Under the pieces are notes generated by a model. The model was given only the letters and a program-made list of their open reading frames with translations, did not search any database and was not told the origin of the DNA. 64,000 nucleotides of DNA from positions 15,036 to 79,035 of the forward strand of contig JAXLXI010000023.1 in assembly GCA_046328035.1 (NCBI GenBank), in the 5' to 3' direction. The stretch is from JBGASG01 sp046328035. Its GTDB lineage: Bacteria > Cyanobacteriota > Vampirovibrionia > Obscuribacterales > Obscuribacteraceae. Position numbers and translations under genes: made by a program. Shown piece by piece: positions 37,300-46,555 of the stretch (position 1 is its first letter; every line of letters starts with the position of its first letter).

Positions 37300-37431
37300 A
37301 GTAAAGCTTCCTGTAGGCGGCGTGTAAGCGGCTAGGGGCGCGCGCGACATACCACACCACAAAAATGCAGTGACGAAGGTGTTACGGAGGATGCTTGAAG
37401 AATAGCAATAAGCCGGTGGGTTGTCGGTGCG

Positions 37432-38052
37432 TTATTGCGCACTTCTTGCCGAAGCTTCGGAGACGATGTGATGGTGTGTCGCTTCTCGGCGACCCGCCGC
37501 CAGTTCCAGACCGTGTTGCAGGTTGCGGAAGAACCACGGTTTGAAGTGTCCGTAGGAGATCAGTTCGGCGTAGGCTCTCTCATAGCTCCAGCCTTGCACT
37601 TTAATCCTGTAGAGGCACGCGAACAGCGGGGCGCGGTGCCACGCACCCTGGCAATGAATATAGACGGGCGCATATTTGGGATCGGTGACGATCTGTAGAA
37701 ACTCTGCCATTTCATGGTCCGGTGGAATGAAGAAACCTACCGGCAGATGCACGTGTTGCAGACCTACGCGTTTGCACCGCTCGGCATCTTCATCAGACCG
37801 GTGCCCATTCAACCGCGTGCTGATCACAGTTTTGATGCCTAGCCGCTTCAGCTCAGCAAAGTCTTTTTCGCGGGGCTGCCGTCCGTAATACAGATCTGGC
37901 GAGACCTTTGTGACTCGCAGCCGGCTGTACCATTCGTCGGCAGCACCAGCTGCGTGCGATGCATTGCCTGGTTGCACTGTCAGCAACGCGGTCGCTGCAA
38001 GCAGAGCAATCAGGGCAAGAAACACACGCATCAATTTGATAAATACGGGCAT
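37432..38052 (-). CDS. Exported protein tyrosine phosphatase-like protein
   Basis: A 206-aa protein with AGGATG before ATG 38052 and a signal peptide (VFLALIALLAATALLTV). The catalytic loop YIHCQGAWHRAPL (Cys134, Arg140) is the CX5R motif of dual-specificity/tyrosine phosphatases, preceded by YYGRQPREKDFAELKRLGIK, as in bacterial DSP-like proteins. It would remove phosphate from tyrosine, lipid or nucleotide substrates outside the cytoplasm. It lies between two peptidase-domain genes on the same strand. Confidence 0.85.
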   Translation of the reverse strand: MPVFIKLMRVFLALIALLAATALLTVQPGNASHAAGAADEWYSRLRVTKVSPDLYYGRQPREKDFAELKRLGIKTVISTRLNGHRSDEDAERCKRVGLQHVHLPVGFFIPPDHEMAEFLQIVTDPKYAPVYIHCQGAWHRAPLFACLYRIKVQGWSYERAYAELISYGHFKPWFFRNLQHGLELAAGRREATHHHIVSEASARSAQ

Positions 38053-38113
38053 CGCACATCCTGCGGCTATTCATACTCGCTAAACCAAAAGACGCGCTTC
38101 TGTAGAGCAAGTT

Positions 38114-39739
38114 TCATGCGCCAAACACATGCGTAAATTCGTTCCATTGATCAGCTTGTGGAACGTCTTCTCTATGAATGAGGTTGTCGATCAGCTCTTG
38201 CTCGACATCAGATGCGAGCAGTGGCTTCACCACAGTGCCCAGTGCACGCAGAGCGTCCCGGAAGTCAGCATCGCTCTTTGCGTTCTTGATTGTGTTCACA
38301 GCATCGATCACAGGCTGGAATTGTTGAAGTGCGTCATCCGAAAGCTTCCCGGCAATCTCATTCGAAATAATCTCGAGCGCATCGACAGTCTGGTTCCTAT
38401 CTCGCGGTTCCCTGTTAGCGATTTGCTCCAGGTGATGCAACCCATCGGGACCGTCCGCGCTGCCTTCTCGGACCGCCTGCACCGGCAAGAAAACATACAT
38501 GCCACCAAGTTGGTCATAACCTGCGGCGTTGACTGTTTGCGTGTCGCCCGTCAGGTTTGTCTGTGCATCGAGCAGTTGCGTGGCGGCGCGCGATATCGCT
38601 CCGTCATCGTCGCGCAATTCGCCGCTATCGGCTGCCGCTTTCACAGACTGGACAAATTCCCTCAAGTCTCGTCGCTCAGGAAAGTTCTGACCGCCCGGAA
38701 GCTCGCTGGTCTCGTCAATCAGTTGTTCGATCTCGGATCGTGCGGCCGCATCCTGAGTCACGGCATGTGTCAGCTGCACGCCCAGGGCGTTCAATGCGTT
38801 GCTGAATTGGCCATACTGACTGGAGTCATAGCTTGATAGAACATCCGCGCCCGCGTGTTTGAACGGATCGCCCTGGAGCACTTCCGGTGTGACGCCCTCG
38901 TTGGCTCGCTGCACGAATGTCTTCGCCAGATCCTCCGGGCTGAGCTGTGGGTTTTGCAACAGATTGGTCAGGATGGCATTTAGATTCTGTCCATCGAAGT
39001 TTTTGCTGGCACGCTCTCGAAGCTCCGATGCGACGACTTGATCCGCAATATCTGTGACAGCACCGAGGGTGGCGGCTGATGCCATTGAGCAGGCATCGAA
39101 GTCCAGCAAGTCCAGCCGCTCGTGTCCGCTCCCGGTCAGTCCCGCTTTAACGGCAGCATTCAGCTGAGCCAATGTTTCTTCACCGGTGCCACCAACCAAT
39201 CCATCGGCGCCGCCTCCATGTGATTGGATTACAAGACCGATGTGATCGGATGGTGCGAACTGAGTGGCGAATTGCAGTAATCCCGTCTGGTTCTCTTGTA
39301 TCCCTTGGGAATCGACAGTTTCAACTTTAGTGAGTTGTCCGTCGCGGATGATGTACCGGTCCAATTGCACGTCTTGCTGCTGACCCGTGCCGTTGGTCGG
39401 CAGTTGCTCTCGGGAGCGGCTGTCCGCAACTTGTACAGCGATGGCGACGTCCGGTTGTCCCTTACTCGCTTCCACCAGTTGCTCCAACTTGGACAACTCG
39501 TGGTGCCCACCGACATCAGTGCCGTCAGGCAGAATCAAATCTGATGTCAGGTCTACTGCGACTGTCCACGCGGCGGGGTCTACCAGGTCCAGAGCCGGCA
39601 GCTTCCATTCGGTACCCACCGCATTCGGTGCGGGTCTAAGTGCGTCCGGCGCATTCGGTGCCGACACGTCGGACATAAGCCGCTCGCGCGCCAGCGTTTC
39701 TTCCGATGCAGGCCGTTCTGGTCGGTCGAATCCAGCCAT
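38114..39739 (-). CDS. Clostripain-like (C11) cysteine peptidase
   Basis: A 541-aa protein; ATG 39739 is preferred to an in-frame GTG at 39757, though neither has a good ribosome-binding site. The region DHIGLVIQSHGGGADGLVG (His174) and LDLLDFDACSMASAATL (Cys217) is the His-Cys dyad of peptidase family C11 (clostripain, cleaving after Arg or Lys). The first 35 residues are Pro/Ala-rich and the second half is helical. No signal peptide is visible, which is unusual for clostripain relatives. Confidence 0.82.
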   Translation of the reverse strand: MAGFDRPERPASEETLARERLMSDVSAPNAPDALRPAPNAVGTEWKLPALDLVDPAAWTVAVDLTSDLILPDGTDVGGHHELSKLEQLVEASKGQPDVAIAVQVADSRSREQLPTNGTGQQQDVQLDRYIIRDGQLTKVETVDSQGIQENQTGLLQFATQFAPSDHIGLVIQSHGGGADGLVGGTGEETLAQLNAAVKAGLTGSGHERLDLLDFDACSMASAATLGAVTDIADQVVASELRERASKNFDGQNLNAILTNLLQNPQLSPEDLAKTFVQRANEGVTPEVLQGDPFKHAGADVLSSYDSSQYGQFSNALNALGVQLTHAVTQDAAARSEIEQLIDETSELPGGQNFPERRDLREFVQSVKAAADSGELRDDDGAISRAATQLLDAQTNLTGDTQTVNAAGYDQLGGMYVFLPVQAVREGSADGPDGLHHLEQIANREPRDRNQTVDALEIISNEIAGKLSDDALQQFQPVIDAVNTIKNAKSDADFRDALRALGTVVKPLLASDVEQELIDNLIHREDVPQADQWNEFTHVFGA

Positions 39740-39831
39740 GATGCAACGAGTCAGCACTTAGTAATGCCGGCAATGTATCAGCAGACACCCGAATTAGTTC
39801 GGACTGACTCGTGAACAATTTGTGTATCGCA

Positions 39832-41895
39832 TCAGCGCCGAGGGGTTTCGCGGTCGCGCCAGCGGATGTGTTGCACCATGCCGAAGGTCAGGGCGCGCGC
39901 AGCCAGGTCGCCATATGGTGCAGAGGCGCGCATGATGCGCTCGACACGGCGGGCCTCGCGTTCCATGAAATTCCACCAGTACCTCGGGTTGAATCCATAC
40001 CAGTCGTTGGTCGGATATCGTTCCTCAGCCAGTTGAAGTCTCTGAGCGCGAGCGGCTTCCGCCGGCGTCATACGCACGCCGTTGCGGGCGCGCATCATCT
40101 CTTCAATGGCGTCGACGCCGATGCCCAGCCGTCTCGACAGGTCGATCATTTGCTGTTGCGTCGCAGTCGGACCGAGGTTCATTGCATCTGCCTGCAACCT
40201 GAAGCGCAGGTAATTCTGCTCGTGGTGTGTCAATTCGTGACCGAGAACTTCGGCGTTCCGATAGAATCTGCTAAGACCAACTGAATTAGAGTATGGATAG
40301 TAAATGCCCGCGGTGCCGGAACCGAGTTGTCCGATTTCGATATCGCTGATTGGAGGCATGCCACGCCGTTGCAGAAAAGTATTGAGTTCGGTCCGCATCA
40401 ATGCCGGATCTTGGATGCCGAGGATGCGCCGCAGCTCCATGTTGGTTTCCGTTGCAGTTTGACCGAGGACCGGGCGCTCCATGTTGAATGGAGCAGACGC
40501 TCCGCGAGGAGCGAACGCGCGGAATGTTTGGAGTCCTGCGCTCGTGAGGAAACCCAACATGTATCCCCACATGGCACCGTCAACGGTGGCAGCCGCTGAG
40601 CGCTGCAATATTTCCGGCAGTGGTGTGTAGTTGCGGAAGTCGAAGAACAGGCTGCCGAAAGTCGAAACACCGTTGTACGTGCCGCCGGCGACGGCGCCTT
40701 CCGTTCCGAATCCAAGCAGATTGGCCAGGATGGCGGTGGTGGTCGGACCCGCTCCTACGCTACCGCCGAGTCGACCGATCAATCCGGAGATGGCATTGCC
40801 TGCCAGTCGACCTATTCCCATGCCGCCGATCAACGCTGCACCGGCGAATGGATCGGACGGTGAGAAGTAACGTCCATCCAGATATTTTAGCCCTCCCTTG
40901 ACGACGGCTGCGAGCAGCATCTGTCCGGGGATGCCGCCGGCTCCGCGCGTCGCCAGCATGGCGCCGATCACAGCCAGATCGGTGATGACATCGACACCGC
41001 GCTGTTGCGATTGATCGTAGCGTTGCGCGTCTTGCATGCTGCGGGAGAAGACATAGCCTTGCGGTGTGACGATCGTGATCGGTTCCATCTCTCTTTGGAA
41101 GCCGGGCAGATCGCAGTTTTGCAAATTGGTTTGCGCCCGATCAAGAGCTTCGCGTTCTTGCCGGATGCGCTCGCGCGTTGCGTCTGAACCCGAGTCGTAG
41201 TCGAGGATGTTAGACCACCAGCGCAGCGGGTTGTACCAACTGCGATCTTGTCCGCTGGAGCCCAGGTTATTCTTGAGCCAATCAAACGTGGCGCCGATGA
41301 AACCTTGTGAACGGACGTTGTACTCAAACGATTGGGAAGCGTTGCGGTTGTTCTGGATCATGCGTTGCAGAAGGATATCGGGACGCAGATCAAGAGGTCC
41401 GTCATAGGGAACAGTGCAGGCGCCGGGTTGCCCCGGCGCATCGGTCGATGTTCCGGGGCGATCGTTTGTATTGCCTGCGACGGGTGGCTTTATCGGCACG
41501 TCGGGCGGTGCATCGGGCGGAGTTGTCTGCGTGCCGGGCGGATTCGTCTGCGTGTCGCCGGGACCTGTTGGTGGTTCACTCGGATGCGTCGGGCGACCGT
41601 CGCGTACCGGATCGTTGGGCTCTCGTTCTGGCTGAGGATTGCCCGAGTGCTGCGGATCGCCTGTCTGCGGTGGTGCCATCGCGTTGAGGAAATCGCCGAT
41701 GTGCAGCTCGTTCAGGTTTCCTACAGACGAGCTGATGTTCGACTGCGCGATCCGCAACAACTCACGGAACGCATCGTTATAGGTGTCATCGAAAAATGCT
41801 TTTGCAGGAGATGTTTCGCGGAACTCGGTCCATGTCGGGACGCGTTCATCTTCTCTGTGGACGGCCGGCCGTGTGCCGGTATCTACCTCTGCCAT
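39832..41895 (-). CDS. Large protein with HExxH metallopeptidase motif
   Basis: A 687-aa protein from ATG 41895. A Pro/Thr/Asp-rich linker (about 75-160) follows a helical N-terminus. Hydrophobic Gly/Ala-rich stretches (about 300-455, for example AALIGGMGIGRLAGNAISG) precede VLGHELTHHEQNYLRFR (His553, Glu554, His557), a zincin motif like that of DUF4157-type domains. The layout (hydrophobic region, then HExxH) parallels the 12060-15077 protein. No signal peptide. A metallopeptidase toxin/effector is inferred. Confidence 0.78.
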   Translation of the reverse strand: MAEVDTGTRPAVHREDERVPTWTEFRETSPAKAFFDDTYNDAFRELLRIAQSNISSSVGNLNELHIGDFLNAMAPPQTGDPQHSGNPQPEREPNDPVRDGRPTHPSEPPTGPGDTQTNPPGTQTTPPDAPPDVPIKPPVAGNTNDRPGTSTDAPGQPGACTVPYDGPLDLRPDILLQRMIQNNRNASQSFEYNVRSQGFIGATFDWLKNNLGSSGQDRSWYNPLRWWSNILDYDSGSDATRERIRQEREALDRAQTNLQNCDLPGFQREMEPITIVTPQGYVFSRSMQDAQRYDQSQQRGVDVITDLAVIGAMLATRGAGGIPGQMLLAAVVKGGLKYLDGRYFSPSDPFAGAALIGGMGIGRLAGNAISGLIGRLGGSVGAGPTTTAILANLLGFGTEGAVAGGTYNGVSTFGSLFFDFRNYTPLPEILQRSAAATVDGAMWGYMLGFLTSAGLQTFRAFAPRGASAPFNMERPVLGQTATETNMELRRILGIQDPALMRTELNTFLQRRGMPPISDIEIGQLGSGTAGIYYPYSNSVGLSRFYRNAEVLGHELTHHEQNYLRFRLQADAMNLGPTATQQQMIDLSRRLGIGVDAIEEMMRARNGVRMTPAEAARAQRLQLAEERYPTNDWYGFNPRYWWNFMEREARRVERIMRASAPYGDLAARALTFGMVQHIRWRDRETPRR

Positions 41896-41897
41896 AG

Positions 41898-41977
41898 GGA
41901 TACCCCACCATATCTACGCCGTGCCGGCCGCCAAGCAAATCACAGGCGTACGTAGTAACTATGCAGGTGGGGTATCC
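41898..41977. promoter_or_regulatory. 12-bp perfect inverted repeat at gene start
   Basis: GGATACCCCACC (41898-41909) and GGTGGGGTATCC (41966-41977) are exact inverse copies 56 bp apart, with GCCATA/TATGGC just outside. The left arm covers the region before ATG 41895, so folding would hide the ribosome-binding site; alternatively it is the footprint of a small mobile element. Confidence 0.65.
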
Positions 41978-42021
41978 GTAGGTTATGGCATGTCTGTGGA
42001 AAATTCGTGAAACCGAACTTC

Positions 42022-43536
42022 TCAGAGAGTCGGCTCTCGCTCCTCATCGCCGAGATAACTGCGTCCGAGCGACCGAACCTGATCGAACAATGGTGCCGCC
42101 TTTACTTTCTGCGAGTTGTGCGTATAGGAATGGGCCCACTTGTAGAGGATCAGTCTTTTGAGAAACAGGTCGGAGTCACAGGGATCCAGAATGTGATGCG
42201 AGTCGAGTGCAGAGATTGATTTGGCAAACAACTCTTCGGACTTCTCATATTCCATGAGTTGATCGAAAAGACACGCAGATTCGAAGTAGACCACTGCCGC
42301 GTTTCTTTGAGTGCGCGTGCCGTCGACTTTGTCCAACCGACGTTGGCACATGTCGAGAATGTCCCGTTTGGAATAACCGCTCAAGTCACGATTCATGGCA
42401 GCGAAACGCAAGGTCGCATAGAACTCCCAGCATTCGATCGGAAAGCGTTCCGCTTCTTTGATGCCGGATTTGAGATGTTTCTTCCAGAGCTTCTCGTGAC
42501 CTCGGCATTTGTCGACCAGTTCGAGATTGTCTTTCCAACGCTTAAATCTGATCGCGTCGGTGGGTGTGGTTAAATTGGCGGCCGACAACGACTGGCGAGG
42601 GAGTTCAGTGATGATTGCAAACGACGGAACGCTTTTGCACACCGAATCAATGAGAAACTGGCGCAGACCGGGAATGGCGTACAACAATTCCTGCAGGGCC
42701 GCCGCAAATGCCGTCGCCTCGTTGCACTGTTCTTCCGTCGCGCCTATGCGGTAGCGAGAGATACGGAAGAGATTGTCACCCAGCAGAGCGTGCGCTATCA
42801 AATCGTCGAGGTGGCATGCGTGACGCATCGCCGATCGTGAAATGACGGTGTTGCCGGATTCCTTATATAGGGTGAACGCGTGCAAGTAATACCAGCGGGC
42901 GTGATTGCTCAATGTGCTGTCGACAAGTGCTCGCGCCTCCTTCAGTCGTCCTGCCTGTATGTGCCAGCAGTACAGACTGATGAACGCGTCATTTGGATCC
43001 GCGCTCAGTTGGGACACTTTGTTGAGCACTGCCTGGGCCTCGGGCAGCGCACCCTGGCCGCGCAGCCACTGGGCGCACTCCACGCTGACGAATGCCACCA
43101 GTTTTTCGCCGTGGATGAAAGCGCCGACCGGTTCAAAGGTGTCGGATGGCGGAGTGAAGTCGCCGGTTCGTATGAGATGTTCTTGACGCAGAAATCCGAC
43201 GGCATTCTGGTAGTACTTGCATGCATCTTCGGGACTGGTGGCACCTTCGCGCGCCAGGACAGTAAACGCCAGACCGCACTGCGGCTCGATTTGCAGAATC
43301 GCCCGCGCGGTCTTCAGCCGTTCGTCGCGACTGCTGTCGTGCAGCATGCGTTTCACAAGATTGGACATCTTATATAGATGTTTGTTGTATTCTCTGTCAT
43401 CTTCGAATTGAGACTTATCGACGTATTCCTTTTTGAAGTAGTCGCACAAAACGGAAAGATCCAGATGCGGGCCGCTTTGCAAGACAAGGGGCTGATCTTC
43501 GGGAGTCCATGGTGTTATTTGACTAGTGGTTGGCAT
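42022..43536 (-). CDS. TPR/ST7-like helical-repeat protein
   Basis: A 504-aa protein from ATG 43536, with GGAGG eight bases upstream. It is helical throughout, with repeat-like pairs (LKTARAILQIEPQCGLAFTV and FISLYCWHIQAGRLKEARAL). The ILQIEPQCGLAFTVLAREGA segment recalls the ST7 protein family. No signal peptide, membrane segment or catalytic motif is visible. Function is unknown; a protein-contact role is likely. It is transcribed toward the peptidase genes and divergently from the ArsR regulator. Confidence 0.75.
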   Translation of the reverse strand: MPTTSQITPWTPEDQPLVLQSGPHLDLSVLCDYFKKEYVDKSQFEDDREYNKHLYKMSNLVKRMLHDSSRDERLKTARAILQIEPQCGLAFTVLAREGATSPEDACKYYQNAVGFLRQEHLIRTGDFTPPSDTFEPVGAFIHGEKLVAFVSVECAQWLRGQGALPEAQAVLNKVSQLSADPNDAFISLYCWHIQAGRLKEARALVDSTLSNHARWYYLHAFTLYKESGNTVISRSAMRHACHLDDLIAHALLGDNLFRISRYRIGATEEQCNEATAFAAALQELLYAIPGLRQFLIDSVCKSVPSFAIITELPRQSLSAANLTTPTDAIRFKRWKDNLELVDKCRGHEKLWKKHLKSGIKEAERFPIECWEFYATLRFAAMNRDLSGYSKRDILDMCQRRLDKVDGTRTQRNAAVVYFESACLFDQLMEYEKSEELFAKSISALDSHHILDPCDSDLFLKRLILYKWAHSYTHNSQKVKAAPLFDQVRSLGRSYLGDEEREPTL

Positions 43537-43681
43537 AGACCTGTCCTCCAACTGAAAAACTCGGGGATTTTGCTTTCAGGTTCGAGATGACCTGATGATC
43601 GGTATACGTCGCGAGCTCGAAAAAAGTTCAATCGTCGGCACATACTGGCAACGATCTTTTCTGAACGTAGCCAGACCCGTC

Positions 43682-43732
43682 TTGACAGATGGGATGCCTG
43701 ACGGATATACTTAACGCGTTGGTTAATTAACC
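43682..43732 (+). promoter_or_regulatory. Sigma-70 promoter and palindromic operator of arsR-type gene
   Basis: TTGACA (43682-43687) and TATACT (43706-43711) are 18 bp apart. The perfect palindrome GGTTAATTAACC (43721-43732) sits at the expected transcription start, followed by ATGGTTTAAT. ArsR-type repressors usually bind such sites next to their own gene (start 43749). Confidence 0.8.
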
Positions 43733-43748
43733 GAATGGTTTAATACTG

Positions 43749-44126
43749 ATGATGCAAGACAGCGACAGCCTCAGCCAGACATTTGCCGCACTGGCAGATC
43801 CGACGCGGCGAGCAATGTTGGCTAAATTGGCGAAAGGTGAAACCACCGTTTCAGATCTGGCGCAGCCGTTTCTCGGCGATATGTCACTGCCGGCGGTGAC
43901 CAAGCATTTGCAAGTTCTGGAAAAAGCCGGACTGATAACCAAGACGAAGCAAGCTCAATACCGTCCGTGTCAACTCAATCGCGACGGCTTAAAAGAAGCC
44001 GCCGATTGGATCGACGAATATCGAGTTTTCTGGGAGGAGAGCTTCGATCGTCTCGATGCTTATCTAAAAACAGTTACTGCTAAGAAGGGAAAAAAGAGGA
44101 AATCGAAAAATGCCCGTCAAGACTAG
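43749..44126 (+). CDS. ArsR-family transcriptional regulator
   Basis: A 125-aa winged-helix protein. LADPTRRAMLAKLAKGETTV and DMSLPAVTKHLQVLEKAGLI form the HTH; QYRPCQLN is the wing. The basic tail overlaps the next gene by 17 bp. It lacks the paired Cys of metal sensors. ArsR regulators paired with AHSA1 (SRPBCC) proteins are common in bacteria and usually repress that operon. No ribosome-binding site is visible before ATG 43749, so the message may have a very short leader. Confidence 0.88.
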   Translation: MMQDSDSLSQTFAALADPTRRAMLAKLAKGETTVSDLAQPFLGDMSLPAVTKHLQVLEKAGLITKTKQAQYRPCQLNRDGLKEAADWIDEYRVFWEESFDRLDAYLKTVTAKKGKKRKSKNARQD

Positions 44127-45069
44127 GTCGAACGAATTGAAAATAACGCGCGTCTATGACGCTCCGCTGAAGGCGGTCTGGGATGCCTGGACCGATCCGG
44201 AGCAGGCGGCCCACTGGTGGGGACCGCGCGGATTCACAATCACCACGCATAGCAAAGACCTGCGTGTGGGCGGGCACTGGAAGTACACCATGCATGGTCC
44301 CGACGGCGTCGATTATCCAAATACGGCTGTGTATCTTGAAGTCGAGGATCAGGCAAAGCTGGTGTACGACCATGGTGGCAATGAGGACCAGCCGCCGTTG
44401 TTTCGCGTCACGGTGCTTTTCTTCGAGAAGAAAGGCAAGACGACCATGGATATGACCATGACGTTGCCGACTCCCGAAGCCGCTGAAGAAACGCACAAGT
44501 TCGTCAAGAAAGCCAACGGCTACTCCACCTGGGATCGACTGGCTGAGTACCTGGAGAAGACCGTATCGGGCAATGAAAAGTTCGTGCTCAATCGTAGTTT
44601 TGATGCACCGATCGAGCTGATGTATGAAATGTGGACGGATCCAAAACATGTCGCGCAGTGGGTGCCGCCTACCGGATTTACAATGGAGTTTCTTCGCGCT
44701 GATATCAAATCTGGTGGCAGTACGTTCTCCGTCATGACGAACGGTGCCGGACTGAAAATGTACGGGCGAGCGGAATACCTGGAAATGGTGAAACCGCATC
44801 GCGTGGTTTACGTGCAACAGTTCTGTGATGAAAACGAGAAACCGGCGCGGCATCCCATGTCGGCGACCTGGCCGGCGGCGATGTTGACCACTGTGGAGTT
44901 GACGGCAGAAGGTCCCGATCAAACGCGTGTGACATTGACCTGGGAATGCTATGGAGAGCACACGCTGGAAGAACTGCAAACATTTATCAATGCTCGCAGC
45001 GGCATGAATCAGGGTTGGACCGGCTCGTTCGACAAGCTGGAAGATTACCTGGCAGCACAGACGCAGTGA
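44110..45069 (+). CDS. Tandem SRPBCC/AHSA1-domain protein
   Basis: A 319-aa protein with two START-like AHSA1 domains in a row: residues about 8-150 (ITRVYDAPLKAVWDAWTDPE, WWGPRGFT) and about 158-315 (LNRSFDAPIELMYEMWTDPK, WVPPTGFT). Most relatives have one domain of about 150 residues, so this is a duplication fusion. The fold binds hydrophobic ligands. GAGG lies before the ATG, which overlaps the regulator gene. Confidence 0.85.
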   Translation: MPVKTRSNELKITRVYDAPLKAVWDAWTDPEQAAHWWGPRGFTITTHSKDLRVGGHWKYTMHGPDGVDYPNTAVYLEVEDQAKLVYDHGGNEDQPPLFRVTVLFFEKKGKTTMDMTMTLPTPEAAEETHKFVKKANGYSTWDRLAEYLEKTVSGNEKFVLNRSFDAPIELMYEMWTDPKHVAQWVPPTGFTMEFLRADIKSGGSTFSVMTNGAGLKMYGRAEYLEMVKPHRVVYVQQFCDENEKPARHPMSATWPAAMLTTVELTAEGPDQTRVTLTWECYGEHTLEELQTFINARSGMNQGWTGSFDKLEDYLAAQTQ

Positions 45070-45101
45070 GCGCATCGAGCCGCAGAAAAGTCCGATCTCA
45101 A

Positions 45102-45147
45102 TCGGGGCGCCGGTCTGGTAAAATTGCCAAGTATCGCGTCGCCCCGA
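45102..45147. other. Inverted repeat upstream of ctp gene
   Basis: TCGGGGCG (45102-45109) and CGCCCCGA (45140-45147) form an 8-bp stem with a 30-nt loop, 17 bp before the first possible start of the protease gene. No T run follows, so it is more likely a leader structure than a terminator. Confidence 0.35.
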
Positions 45148-45163
45148 CGAGGTCTCAGGCAGG

Positions 45164-46516
45164 TTGGCACGGTTCTGGAAATCCCGAAGGATGTCTGCGG
45201 CGTCAGTAATTGGCGTTGTGGCAGTCAGCGTCGCCGCCGCCGGCGTGCTTGCCGCGCTTTCTGCGTTGCCCGCGTTTGCTGATGACAAGTCTGCTGCTGC
45301 GGATGAGCGCCTCACTCCCCAGCAGGTTTATGACAGAGCCTGGACGCTGATCAAAGACAACTTCTATTTGGAGTCGTATAGTACGCCGCCCGCTTCCCAG
45401 GACTGGAGCCGCTGGCGGCACAGATATGACGACAAGCTGCGCTCCGATGACGACGCGCACAAGGCGATTCAGACGATGTTGGCCAGCCTGGGCGATCCGT
45501 ACACACGGTTTCTGGACAAAGAAGCATTCGACGACGAGAAGTCGCACATCAAAGCCAGCCTCGCCGGCGTCGGCATGCAACTGGGCATCAATAAAGATCA
45601 GCGCATTGTTGTGATCGCGCCGATCGAAGACAGCCCGGCGCAGAAAGCCGGCATTCAGTCAGGCGATGAGATTCTCGAAGTAGATGGAAAGCCGATTAAA
45701 GGTCTGGCCCTCGATCAAATCGTCAAACAGATTCGCGGCGAAGTAGGCACCGTCGTCAAAGTCAGCTATGCACGCGCTGGAAAGAAACATTACATAGAGC
45801 TGACGCGCGCCGATATCGCCATCAAAGCAGTCTCGACCGTTGAGGTATTGAATTTCGGCGGCAACAGCGGCAAGTTTGGTTATATTCGGCTGGATACGTT
45901 CATGTCTGAGCGCGCCAGCAAAGAGGTGCGAGAGGCGTTGGCGAAGGTGGAGAGCGAGGGCGCCGAAGGCGTCATTCTCGACTTGCGCGGCAACCCGGGT
46001 GGATTGCTGTCCAACGCGATCAACATGGCAAACATGTTTATCGATCATGGTGTGATCGTCAGCACAGTCGACAACGGCGACTACAAAATTTCGCAAATCG
46101 CCAAACCAAAAGATCCGTGTGTGACACTACCCCTGGTGATTCTCATCAACGAAGGTTCCGCCAGTGCCAGCGAGATTTTAAGCGGCTGCTTGCGCGATAA
46201 TCACCGCGCCAAGTTGGTTGGCGCCAAGTCTTTCGGCAAGGGGTTGGTGCAGGCGATCAATGCGCTCGGCGACGGGTCGAGCATCAACGTCACCGTGGCG
46301 CGCTATTTGACCCCTGCCGATATCGATATACACAAGACCGGTATCGTTCCTGAGTATGCGGTCACGCTCAAGCACGACGACTATCAGAGCGGCCGCGGAC
46401 CGTGGTGGATTGATACCACCGGCTCGGCCGTTAAGCATTCGCCCCGAGAAGGCAAAGACGCGCAGTTAAACAAAGCGGTGGAAGTGCTTGCCAAACAGCT
46501 CGGCAAACCCAGTTAG
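45164..46516 (+). CDS. C-terminal processing peptidase (S41)
   Basis: A 450-aa protein if TTG 45164 is used; ATG 45191 is an alternative, and neither has a well-spaced ribosome-binding site. Signal peptide (VIGVVAVSVAAAGVLAALSA), PDZ domain (about 133-215: GVGMQLGINKDQRIVVIAPI) and S41 core with Ser334 (NEGSASASEI) and Lys359 (GAKSFGKGLVQ), the usual 25 apart. CtpA/Prc enzymes trim exported proteins at their C-termini. Complete in length. Confidence 0.92.
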   Translation: MARFWKSRRMSAASVIGVVAVSVAAAGVLAALSALPAFADDKSAAADERLTPQQVYDRAWTLIKDNFYLESYSTPPASQDWSRWRHRYDDKLRSDDDAHKAIQTMLASLGDPYTRFLDKEAFDDEKSHIKASLAGVGMQLGINKDQRIVVIAPIEDSPAQKAGIQSGDEILEVDGKPIKGLALDQIVKQIRGEVGTVVKVSYARAGKKHYIELTRADIAIKAVSTVEVLNFGGNSGKFGYIRLDTFMSERASKEVREALAKVESEGAEGVILDLRGNPGGLLSNAINMANMFIDHGVIVSTVDNGDYKISQIAKPKDPCVTLPLVILINEGSASASEILSGCLRDNHRAKLVGAKSFGKGLVQAINALGDGSSINVTVARYLTPADIDIHKTGIVPEYAVTLKHDDYQSGRGPWWIDTTGSAVKHSPREGKDAQLNKAVEVLAKQLGKPS

Positions 46517-46555
46517 TTGAGTCAGTCAGTTTAGCTCAGCCTGGCTCAGTTCAGT

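Noticed and set aside
44080..45315. Minus-strand open frame (411 codons)
   Set aside because: It runs opposite the AHSA1 gene and the start of the S41 peptidase, both well supported.
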